From an uncultured Dechloromonas sp. (lineage in GTDB: Bacteria > Pseudomonadota > Gammaproteobacteria > Burkholderiales > Rhodocyclaceae), in the NCBI GenBank assembly GCA_946477505.1, contig CAMKYP010000264.1, positions 1-5,816 on the forward strand: a stretch of 5,816 bases of DNA. Direction: 5' to 3'. This document shows, in pieces, positions 1 through 5,648 of the stretch. Under the pieces are notes generated by a model. That model was not told where the DNA came from and did no database searches. It saw nothing but the letters and a program-made list of their open reading frames with translations. A program made the position numbers and the translations under genes. The number at the start of each line of letters is the position of its first letter. Within the stretch, counting starts at the first letter, position 1.

Positions 1-373
1 TGTTGCAGAACATGATGTTGTTCTGCAGGTCGAGCATCACCACGCCGTCGGTCAGGGCCTGGGTGGCGGCGCGCAGCAGCTGGATGGTCTGCTCGCGCTG
101 CTCGATCTGTGCGCGCAGCTCCTTTTCGTGGCGATACAGGCGACCGAAAATGTCGTCCCAGGCGCCTTCGCCTTCCAGACTGGCGTCTACCACCGGCCTG
201 CGTGTCCACCGGTCGAGACGGGAAAAATGGCGGAAGTGGATCAACTGCTGCAGGACAAGACCGACGCAGAAGACGGCCCAGCCATGCCACGGGCGGGAAA
301 AGAGACCGACCGGAATGGCGATGGCCGCCGCAATCGCCGCCAGGATCACGGCGCGGATGACGAGTGAGGTCAA
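1..373 (-). CDS. phoR: Phosphate regulon sensor histidine kinase PhoR, N-terminal part (runs off the window)
   Basis: This is the first 124 codons of the membrane kinase that phosphorylates PhoB under phosphate limitation and dephosphorylates it otherwise. Two hydrophobic segments are visible (about residues 3-25 and 32-47), joined by a very short loop (SRPWHG), so there is no periplasmic sensor domain. This is typical of PhoR, which senses phosphate through Pst and PhoU. A basic stretch follows (RFHH-like, about 46-60), then GAWDDIFGRLYRHEKEL (70-86), which resembles the conserved PhoR linker, a charged helix, and the start of a PAS domain (LTDGVVMLDLQNNIMFCN, 107-124). The kinase core lies outside the window. 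I chose the TTG start at 373-371 because the phoB stop TGA is in the same frame two codons upstream. A GGGGAG ribosome-binding site sits 11 nt before it, which is rather far. GTG at 349-347 is the alternative but would remove part of the first membrane segment. The gene starts 6 nt after phoB. Confidence 0.9.
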   Translation of the reverse strand, partial: MTSLVIRAVILAAIAAAIAIPVGLFSRPWHGWAVFCVGLVLQQLIHFRHFSRLDRWTRRPVVDASLEGEGAWDDIFGRLYRHEKELRAQIEQREQTIQLLRAATQALTDGVVMLDLQNNIMFCN

Positions 374-379
374 GAGCGG

Positions 380-1066
380 TCAGGCTCCCCGGAAGCGGTA
401 GCCGGTGCCACGCACGGTTTCCACCCGCTCGTGGTGGCCGGAGGCTTCCAGCGCGGCGCGCAGGCGGCGGATATGCACATCCACCGTCCGTTCCTCGATG
501 AAGACATGGTCTCCCCATACTTCGTCGAGCAGCTGGGCACGCGTGTAAACCCGCTCGGCGTGGGTCATGAAGAAGAACAGCAGGCGGAATTCGGTCGGCC
601 CCAATTCGATCGGCAGGCTACCGGCGAGCACGCGGTGAGTCGCCGGGTTGAGCGACAGGTCGCCGACCTCGACGGCCTCGCCGGCCAGGTGGGGGGCGCG
701 GCGGCGCAGCACGGCGCGCACGCGGGCGACCATTTCCTTGGGCGAGAAGGGCTTGGTGATGTAGTCGTCGGCTCCGGCTTCCAGGCCCTGCACCTTGTCC
801 TCTTCGTGGACGCGGGCGGTGAGCATGATGATCGGCAGTTCGCGGGTGCGCTCGTCGGCGCGCAGCTTCTTGGCCAGTGCGACGCCCGACTGGCCGGGCA
901 GCATCCAGTCGAGGATGACCAGATCGGGCAGCGCGGCGCGGATGGCCGATTCGCCTTCCTCGGCGCTGCCGGCGCGAACGACGAGGAAGCCGGCGTGCTT
1001 GAGGTTGATCGCCACCAGTTCCTGGATCGCCGGCTCGTCTTCGACGACGAGAATCGTCGGTGTCAC
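380..1066 (-). CDS. phoB: Phosphate regulon response regulator PhoB
   Basis: This 228-residue OmpR/PhoB-family transcription factor is close to the 229 residues of E. coli PhoB. The receiver domain (about 1-123) has every key residue at the E. coli position: acidic pair E9/D10, phospho-acceptor D53 (LVILDWMLPG), T83 and K105. The winged-helix DNA-binding domain (about 130-226) has the recognition helix ERTVDVHIRRLRAAL (192-206) and the wing VRGTGYRF (218-225), both nearly identical to those of PhoB. It should therefore bind classical Pho boxes such as the one in front of pstS. The start is GTG at 1066-1064. It overlaps the phoU stop as GTGA, and an AAGGAG ribosome-binding site lies 8 nt upstream inside phoU, so translation is probably coupled to phoU. 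PhoR follows 6 nt after the stop. Confidence 0.97.
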   Translation of the reverse strand: MTPTILVVEDEPAIQELVAINLKHAGFLVVRAGSAEEGESAIRAALPDLVILDWMLPGQSGVALAKKLRADERTRELPIIMLTARVHEEDKVQGLEAGADDYITKPFSPKEMVARVRAVLRRRAPHLAGEAVEVGDLSLNPATHRVLAGSLPIELGPTEFRLLFFFMTHAERVYTRAQLLDEVWGDHVFIEERTVDVHIRRLRAALEASGHHERVETVRGTGYRFRGA

Positions 1067-1752
1067 TTGGCTTTCTCCTTGACGTGGCGGATGTCACGGC
1101 CTTCGACGACGAAGACCACCTGTTCGGCGACGTTCTTCGCATGGTCGCCGATGCGCTCGATGGCGCGGGCAATGGAGATGATCTCGATCGAGGTCGTGAT
1201 GGTGCGCGGGTCTTCCATCATGTGCGTGATCAACTGGCGGATGATGGACTTGAACTCGGTGTCGACATCGCTGTCGGCGCGAATGACCTCCTGCGCTTGG
1301 CCCGTGTCGAGACGGGCGAAGGCGTCGAGCGCCTGGCGCACGAGATTGAGCGCGGCTTCGGCCAGATGGCGGATGCCGATGCCGTACTGGGCCGGCAAAT
1401 GGCCGGCTTCGTAGATGCGACGCACACCCTTGGCGATCTTCTTGGCCTCGTCGCCGGCGCGCTCCAGGTCGGTGACGATCTTGCTGATGCCGAGCACCAG
1501 GCGCAGGTCGGAGGCGGTCGGCTGGCGCTTGGCGATGATGTGGGCGCAGTCGTCGTCGATGGCTTTTTCCAGATCGTTGATCTTGCGGTCGGCTTCGACG
1601 ATGGATTTGACGCTGGTCACTTCGCCCGAGCTGTAGGCGTCGATGGCGGACGAAACCTGGGTTTCGACCATGCCGCCCATTTGCAGGACATGGGTGCGCA
1701 GGCGGCCCAGTTCTTCGTCGAACTGGCTGGAGAGGTGTTGGCTTTCGTTCAT
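1063..1752 (-). CDS. phoU: Phosphate signalling / Pst regulator PhoU
   Basis: This 229-residue all-helical cytoplasmic protein is slightly shorter than E. coli PhoU (241). It is the negative regulator of the Pho response and links the PstSCAB transporter to PhoR. Two PhoU repeats are visible. The first has VEADRKINDLEKAID (52-66) and TDLERAGDEAKKIA (94-107). The second has IRADSDVDTEFKS (157-169) and RAIERIGDHAKNVAE (196-210). The E/D-rich helices in each repeat are the metal-binding signature of the family. The start is ATG at 1752-1750 with GGGAGA 6 nt upstream. Only 12 nt separate it from the pstB stop, and its own stop overlaps the phoB GTG by 4 nt. It has no signal peptide or membrane segment. 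Its place between pstB and phoB fits a role in joining transporter to two-component system. Confidence 0.97.
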   Translation of the reverse strand: MNESQHLSSQFDEELGRLRTHVLQMGGMVETQVSSAIDAYSSGEVTSVKSIVEADRKINDLEKAIDDDCAHIIAKRQPTASDLRLVLGISKIVTDLERAGDEAKKIAKGVRRIYEAGHLPAQYGIGIRHLAEAALNLVRQALDAFARLDTGQAQEVIRADSDVDTEFKSIIRQLITHMMEDPRTITTSIEIISIARAIERIGDHAKNVAEQVVFVVEGRDIRHVKEKAK

Positions 1753-1764
1753 GTCGGGTCTCCC

Positions 1765-2544
1765 TTAGCCCATGCGGCCAGTGATGTAGTCTTCGGTGCG
1801 CTTGTCGTTCGGCTTGATGAAGATTTCGTCGGTCTTGCCGAATTCGATCATTTCGCCCAGGTACATGTAGGCAGTGTAGTCGGAGACGCGGGCGGCCTGC
1901 TGCATGTTGTGGGTGACGATGAGGATGGTGACGCGCTTCTTCAACTCATGCACCAGTTCCTCTATGGCGCCGGTGGCGATCGGGTCGAGCGCCGAGGTCG
2001 GCTCGTCGAACAGCAGCAGTTCGGGATCGGTGGCCAGGGCGCGGGCGATACACAGGCGCTGCTGCTGGCCGCCGGAGAGGTTGGAGGCGAGATCGTTCAG
2101 GCGGTCCTTCACTTCATCCCACAGGGCGCCGCCCTTCAGGGCCTGCTCGACCTTGTCGTCGAGGACGCGCTTGTTGTTCTCGCCGCGCACGCGCAGGCCG
2201 TAGGCGACATTCTCGTAGATGCTCTTGGGGAAGGGGTTCGGTTTCTGGAACACCATGCCGACGCGCATGCGCACTTCGATGGGATCGACTTCCGGCGCCA
2301 GCAGGTTGGTGTTGTCCGGGTAGAAGCGAATCTCGCCCTCGTAGCGGTTACCCGGGTAGAGGTCGTGCATGCGGTTGAAGCTGCGCAGGTAGGTCGATTT
2401 GCCGCAGCCGGACGGGCCGATCAGCGCGGTGACCTTCTTGTCGTAGATCGGCATGTTGATGTTCTTGAGCGCCTTGGCTTCCCCATAATAAAAGTTCAGG
2501 TTGCGGGCTTCGGCCTTCAGTGCCGGTTGATCATGGATCTGCAT
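1765..2544 (-). CDS. pstB: Phosphate ABC transporter ATP-binding protein PstB
   Basis: This is the ATPase subunit that powers high-affinity phosphate import; it works as a dimer on the cytoplasmic face of PstC-PstA. With the start chosen here it has 259 residues (E. coli 257). All ABC motifs are intact: Walker A GPSGCGKST (43-51), Q-loop VFQKPNPFP around Q100, signature LSGGQQQR (156-163), Walker B LLLFDEP with catalytic E181, D-loop SALD (184-187), and switch H212 in VTHN. The PstB-specific NPFPKSIYENVAYG segment (103-116) separates it from other importers. I chose ATG at 2544-2542 (MQIHDQPA) because GGAG lies 6 nt upstream. The frame stays open to a GTG at 2592-2590 that overlaps the end of pstA, but the 16 extra residues look unlike the family and lack a comparable ribosome-binding site. 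The gap to pstA is 41 nt and holds no clear promoter or terminator. Confidence 0.97.
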   Translation of the reverse strand: MQIHDQPALKAEARNLNFYYGEAKALKNINMPIYDKKVTALIGPSGCGKSTYLRSFNRMHDLYPGNRYEGEIRFYPDNTNLLAPEVDPIEVRMRVGMVFQKPNPFPKSIYENVAYGLRVRGENNKRVLDDKVEQALKGGALWDEVKDRLNDLASNLSGGQQQRLCIARALATDPELLLFDEPTSALDPIATGAIEELVHELKKRVTILIVTHNMQQAARVSDYTAYMYLGEMIEFGKTDEIFIKPNDKRTEDYITGRMG

Positions 2545-2585
2545 GGATAACTCCGTTCGATATTCGGTTCGGGCAGCGTCGTCGC

Positions 2586-3524
2586 TTACCACTTGATGTT
2601 CTTGCGCATCTTGTAGCGCAGCCAGATGGCGATGGCATTCATCGACAGCACCATGACCATCAGCACGAAGCCGGCGGCGGCGGCGTTGATTTCGAAGGCC
2701 GGGTCCGGGCGCGACGTCCAGTTGAAAATCTGGATCGGCATGACCGTGAAGGGCGACATCAGCCAGTCGAACATGCCTGCATTGACGCCCGGGGTGACTT
2801 CGGTGAAGGGGGCCGGCGGCAGGAAGGCGATGAAGGTCAGCGCGCCGATGGTGATGATCGGCGCCGTTTCGCCGATGGCGCGGGCGAGGCCGATGATTAC
2901 GCCGGTCAGGATGCCGGGCATGGCGTAGGGGATGATGTGGTAGCGGCAGGTCTGCCAGCGGGTCGCGCCGACCGCCATCGAGCCTTCGCGGATCATCGCC
3001 GGGATGGAGCGGATCGCTTCGCGGGTGGACACGATGACGATGGGCAGGATGAGCAGGGCGAGCGTCAGGCCGGCGGTCAGGATGCTCTGGCCGAAGCCGA
3101 AGGCATAGACGAAGATGCCGAGCGACAGCAGGCCATAGACGATGGACGGTACGGCGGCCAGGTTGGTGATGTTGATCTCGATGATCTCGGTTACCCAGTT
3201 GCGCTTGGCGTATTCCTCGAGATACACGCCGGCGGCGACGCCGAGCGGCACGGCGGCGAAGGCGGTGACCATCATGACCAGCAGCGAGCCGACCCAGGCC
3301 GACAGGATGCCGGCATTGGCGGCGCGCCGCGAGGCGAAGTTCATGAAGAAATCGAGATTGAGTCGTTCGGAGCCGCGCAGCACCATGTCGCCGACGAGCA
3401 GGAAGATGACGATCAGGCCGATGCCCAGAAAGAAGATGCCGAGTGCCTGGAACAGCGTGTCCTTGAGCTTGCCCTTGGCGATCAGCGCACGGACCTGCTC
3501 GGCCGTCAGAGTGGAATGTTGCAT
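2586..3524 (-). CDS. pstA: Phosphate ABC transporter permease PstA
   Basis: This 312-residue inner-membrane permease pairs with PstC to form the phosphate channel. It is a little longer than E. coli PstA (296). About six membrane segments are visible, near residues 25-50, 73-100, 119-143, 147-167, 203-235 and 284-303. The cytoplasmic EAA loop that docks on PstB is REGSMAVGATRWQTCRYHII (179-198). It is followed by GLARAIGETAPI (212-223), the charged segment conserved among Pst permeases. The soluble N-terminus (MQHSTLTAEQVRALIAKGKL) is cytoplasmic and precedes the first membrane helix. The start is ATG at 3524-3522, one base after the pstC stop. Its GGGAG ribosome-binding site lies 10 nt upstream inside the end of pstC, so translational coupling is likely. 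Confidence 0.96.
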   Translation of the reverse strand: MQHSTLTAEQVRALIAKGKLKDTLFQALGIFFLGIGLIVIFLLVGDMVLRGSERLNLDFFMNFASRRAANAGILSAWVGSLLVMMVTAFAAVPLGVAAGVYLEEYAKRNWVTEIIEINITNLAAVPSIVYGLLSLGIFVYAFGFGQSILTAGLTLALLILPIVIVSTREAIRSIPAMIREGSMAVGATRWQTCRYHIIPYAMPGILTGVIIGLARAIGETAPIITIGALTFIAFLPPAPFTEVTPGVNAGMFDWLMSPFTVMPIQIFNWTSRPDPAFEINAAAAGFVLMVMVLSMNAIAIWLRYKMRKNIKW

Positions 3525-3525
3525 G

Positions 3526-4476
3526 TTAGTAGTTCTCCCGGAACTTCTTGCGCAGCCATTGGCCGAGGATGTTGAAGCAGAGGGTGATCAGGATCAGGGT
3601 CAGGCCGGCGGCGAAGATGGTCTGGTAGCCGATCGAACCGTGCGGCAGGTCACCCAGCGCCACCTGCACGATGTACGAGGTGATGGTGGCGGCCGGTTCG
3701 GTCGGGTTCCAGGTCAGGTTCGGCTGCATGCCGGCGGCGACGGCGAGGATCATCGTTTCACCGACGGCGCGCGAGATGGCCAGGATGTAGGAAGCCGCCA
3801 GACCGGAGAAAGCGGCCGGGACGACGACGTGGATGGCGGTGTACAGCTTGGTTGCGCCCATGGCGTAGGAGCCTTCGCGCAGGCTCATCGGCACGGCGCG
3901 CATGGCATCCTCGGACAGCGAGGCGATGTAGGGCACGATCATGATGCCCATGACCAGGCCGGCGGAGAGCAGCGAGAAGCCCGGCAGCTCCGGGAAAATC
4001 TTCTGCAGCAGCGGGGTGACCATGAGCAGCGCGAAATAGCCGAAAACGATGGTCGGAATGCCGCCGAGCAGTTCGAGTACCGGCTTGGCGACTTCGCGGA
4101 TGCGCGGCTTGGCGAATTCGGAGAGATAAATGGCGATCACCGTACCCATCGGGATGGCGACGGCCAGGGCAACGGCGGACGACACGACGGTGCCGGAGAC
4201 GAGGACCATGATGCCGAAGTGGGCATCGTCGAACAGCGGGGTCCATTGGGTATCGGTCAGAAAGTCGACGATGCTGACATTCTGGAAGAAATTGATCGAC
4301 TCGGAGACGAGTACGTAGACGATGCCGACCGTGGTCAACACGGAGACGGCGGCGGCAGCGAACAGCAGCAACTCGATAAGGCGCTCGCTGACGTTGCGCA
4401 TGGCGTTCTTGGCCAGACGGTCGCTGACCGTGGGGTGGTCGGAAGCGTTGTTTGCGGACATGGCGTGTGAATTCAC
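3526..4476 (-). CDS. pstC: Phosphate ABC transporter permease PstC
   Basis: This is the 316-residue partner of PstA in the inner-membrane channel (E. coli 319). A polar cytoplasmic N-terminus of about 30 residues leads into about six membrane segments, near 33-57, 88-118, 136-156, 168-188, 223-248 and 285-305. The EAA loop that contacts PstB is REGSYAMGATKLYTAIHVVV (200-219), and SRAVGETM (235-242) carries the conserved Arg and Glu of PstC. The chosen start is GTG at 4476-4474, because AGGGA lies 9 nt upstream. An in-frame ATG at 4461-4459 (MSANNASD) is possible but has no good ribosome-binding site. The gene lies 68 nt after pstS, with a hairpin terminator or attenuator between them. PstC is distinguished from PstA by its position after pstS, the 50-residue periplasmic loop after the first helix, and family-like sequence. 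Confidence 0.96.
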   Translation of the reverse strand: MNSHAMSANNASDHPTVSDRLAKNAMRNVSERLIELLLFAAAAVSVLTTVGIVYVLVSESINFFQNVSIVDFLTDTQWTPLFDDAHFGIMVLVSGTVVSSAVALAVAIPMGTVIAIYLSEFAKPRIREVAKPVLELLGGIPTIVFGYFALLMVTPLLQKIFPELPGFSLLSAGLVMGIMIVPYIASLSEDAMRAVPMSLREGSYAMGATKLYTAIHVVVPAAFSGLAASYILAISRAVGETMILAVAAGMQPNLTWNPTEPAATITSYIVQVALGDLPHGSIGYQTIFAAGLTLILITLCFNILGQWLRKKFRENY

Positions 4477-4495
4477 GGATGGAATTCCCTATGAT

Positions 4496-4526
4496 AAAAG
4501 CCCGACCCGATTCGGGGCGGGCTTTT
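4496..4526 (-). terminator. Intrinsic terminator / attenuator between pstS and pstC
   Basis: Read on the minus strand, AAAAGCCCG (4526-4518) pairs perfectly with CGGGCTTTT (4504-4496). Inside it, after one C/T mismatch, CCCG (4516-4513) pairs with CGGG (4509-4506) around a 3-nt AAT loop. The hairpin starts 18 nt after the pstS stop and ends in TTTTAT, the form of a Rho-independent terminator with a short T-run. Because pstCAB lie directly downstream with no obvious second promoter, partial termination or protection of the pstS 3' end is the likely role. That would make pstS transcript more abundant than the rest of the operon, a pattern known for binding-protein genes of ABC importers. The pstC ribosome-binding site begins about 5 nt after the hairpin. 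The A-run on the other arm makes the element symmetrical, but no plus-strand gene needs it. Confidence 0.85.
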
Positions 4527-4544
4527 GTGGGAAGGAAACAGGAA

Positions 4545-5543
4545 TCAGAGCTTGGCTTCGCGCTTCATCAATTCTTCGATGGTGATGCCGACTTCGTTCT
4601 TGCCGCCGAACACGGAGCCGTACTTCTTCTTGGCGACGTGCTCCAGGTTGCCGGTGTAGGCGGCGGCCGGCAGCGGAACGTACTTCACTTCCTTGGTCAG
4701 CTTGGAAGCATTCTTCATGTAGAACTCGATGAATTCCTTCACTTCCGGCTTGTCCAGCGACTTGACCTTCACATAGACGAAGATCGGACGCGACAGCGGC
4801 TGGTAGGTAGACTTGATTACCGACTCTTCCGACGGCTCGACGGCGGCGTTGGTCTTCGGATTGACGATGGGCAGGGCCTTCAGGCGGGCCTTGTTCTCGG
4901 CGTAGTAGGCGTAGCCGAAGTAGCCGATGGCATTGACGTCGCGCGAAACACCCTGGACCAGCACGTTGTCGTCTTCGGAGGCGGTATAGTCGCCGCGCGA
5001 GGACTTGGCCTTGCCGACGACGGCTTCGGTGAAGTACTCGAAAGTGCCGGAGTCGGCACCAGCGCCGAACAGCTTGATCGGGGCGTCGGGCCAGGCCGGG
5101 TTGACCTGGTTCCACTTGGTGATCTTGCCCTGGGCGGCGGGCTCCCACATGGCCTTCAGCTCGGCGACCGTGGCCTGCTTCAGGAAGGTGTTCTTCGGAT
5201 TGATGACGACGGTCAGCGCATCGAAGGCGACCGGCATTTCGACGTACTGCACGCCGGCGGCCTTGCAGTCTTCCATTTCCTTGGCCGTGATCGGGCGCGA
5301 GGCGTTGGAAATATCGGTTTCGTCGCGGCAGAACTTCTTGAAACCGCCGCCGGTGCCCGAAATACCGACGGTGACCTTGATGACGTTCTTCTTCGCTTTC
5401 TGGAATTCCTCGGCAACGGCCTCGGTAATCGGATAGACGGTCGAGGAGCCATCGATCTTGATGACCTGAGCTTGGGCAGTCTGGGCGCCGAACACGGCGA
5501 TACCGGCAACGGCCAGGGCGGAAACGAGCTTGGAATACTGCAT
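4545..5543 (-). CDS. pstS: Periplasmic phosphate-binding protein PstS
   Basis: This 332-residue precursor is the high-affinity phosphate receptor of the Pst importer. A Sec signal peptide is visible: hydrophobic core about 6-19, then the AQA motif at 23-25, predicting cleavage before Q26. The mature protein begins VIKIDGSSTVYPI, typical of the PstS branch with DGSST near the N-terminus. Phosphate-contact regions of the family are DGSST (31-35), GISGTGGGFKKF (60-71), DISNASRPI (77-85) and GAGADSGTFEYF (160-171). Only two cysteines are present in the mature protein, C72 and C93; they flank the SRPI segment and could form a disulfide. The lack of a lipobox argues against a lipoprotein. The start is ATG at 5543-5541, with AGGAG ending 7 nt upstream. 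A Pho box lies about 55 nt upstream and an intrinsic terminator or attenuator follows the stop. It is the first gene of the operon. Confidence 0.97.
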   Translation of the reverse strand: MQYSKLVSALAVAGIAVFGAQTAQAQVIKIDGSSTVYPITEAVAEEFQKAKKNVIKVTVGISGTGGGFKKFCRDETDISNASRPITAKEMEDCKAAGVQYVEMPVAFDALTVVINPKNTFLKQATVAELKAMWEPAAQGKITKWNQVNPAWPDAPIKLFGAGADSGTFEYFTEAVVGKAKSSRGDYTASEDDNVLVQGVSRDVNAIGYFGYAYYAENKARLKALPIVNPKTNAAVEPSEESVIKSTYQPLSRPIFVYVKVKSLDKPEVKEFIEFYMKNASKLTKEVKYVPLPAAAYTGNLEHVAKKKYGSVFGGKNEVGITIEELMKREAKL

Positions 5544-5573
5544 GGGGATACTCCTGCACGGGTTGGGTTTGCT

Positions 5574-5588
5574 GATATGTGCAGGTTA
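5574..5588 (-). promoter_or_regulatory. Candidate -10 region of the pstS promoter
   Basis: PhoB-dependent promoters usually lack a good -35 box and place the -10 about 10 bp after the Pho box. Here TAACCT (5588-5583) begins exactly 10 bp after the box and keeps the T, A and final T of TATAAT. CATATC (5579-5574) is a second candidate further downstream. Neither is strong, which suits an activator-dependent promoter, but the assignment rests on spacing rather than sequence. Confidence 0.4.
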
Positions 5589-5592
5589 CCGG

Positions 5593-5630
5593 CCGATTAT
5601 TACAGCCATGTGACAGGCTGTAATAATCGG
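5593..5630. repeat. Perfect 15-bp inverted repeat overlapping the Pho box
   Basis: CCGATTATTACAGCC (5593-5607) and GGCTGTAATAATCGG (5616-5630) are exact reverse complements separated by 8 nt (ATGTGACA). The second Pho half-site (CTGTAAT) falls within one arm. The first (CTGTCAC) spans the loop and touches the other arm, whose copy gives an extra CTGTAAT on the plus strand at 5618-5624. The repeat begins 18 nt after the stop of the upstream minus-strand gene, so a transcript hairpin could end or protect that mRNA. It has no T-run after it (GGCCGG follows), so it is not a typical intrinsic terminator. It could also be an operator for a dimeric regulator. Confidence 0.8.
5599..5616 (-). promoter_or_regulatory. 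Pho box (PhoB-binding site) of the pstS promoter
   Basis: On the minus strand the site reads CTGTCAC-ATGG-CTGTAAT: two 7-bp direct repeats separated by 4 bp. This matches the E. coli Pho box arrangement (CTGTCAT, 4-bp AT-rich spacer, CTGTCAY). The first repeat matches at six of seven positions and the second at five or six. The 4-bp spacer is less AT-rich than usual. It ends 55 bases before the pstS start codon, in the expected orientation and distance. PhoB encoded in this window keeps the DNA-contacting recognition helix, so direct activation of pstS, and through the operon of phoB and phoR, is likely. PhoB binding itself is inferred. Confidence 0.85.
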
Positions 5631-5648
5631 AATTTCTACGCCTTCGGC

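Noticed and set aside
431..1414. Plus-strand open frame (327 codons) opposite phoB and phoU
   Set aside because: It is antisense to two genes with complete catalytic and binding motifs, and has no plausible ribosome-binding site or homology of its own.
1060..2550. Long plus-strand open frame (496 codons) opposite phoU and pstB
   Set aside because: It lies wholly antisense to two clearly recognised genes. Its translation is rich in Gly, Asp, Val and Ala in a pattern that mirrors the codons of the opposite strand. Long antisense frames are expected in GC-rich genes.
2545..2585. Possible promoter or terminator in the 41-nt pstA-pstB gap
   Set aside because: I see only short imperfect repeats of CGAAC/CGAAT type and the pstB ribosome-binding site, with no stable hairpin, T-run or Pho half-sites.
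2545..2592. N-terminal extension of PstB from a GTG overlapping pstA
   Set aside because: The extra residues do not resemble the PstB family, and the ATG at 2544 has a well-spaced GGAG, giving the usual length of the protein.
2520..3575. Plus-strand open frame (351 codons) opposite pstA
   Set aside because: It is fully covered by the real pstA frame. The highly charged, repetitive translation has no recognisable domain.
3142..4470. Long plus-strand open frame (442 codons) opposite pstA and pstC
   Set aside because: It is antisense to both permeases, with low-complexity Gly/Asp/His-rich translation and no family resemblance. It is a shadow of GC-rich coding sequence.
4467..4488. Two short palindromes (GTGAATTCAC and GGAATTCC) around the pstC start
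   Set aside because: Each is short, they differ in sequence, and they include the start codon and ribosome-binding site. Chance is a sufficient explanation.
4489..5559. Minus-strand frame (356 codons) overlapping pstS in another frame
   Set aside because: Its translation is Arg-rich and lacks any domain, whereas the overlapping pstS frame has a signal peptide, phosphate-binding motifs and a good ribosome-binding site.
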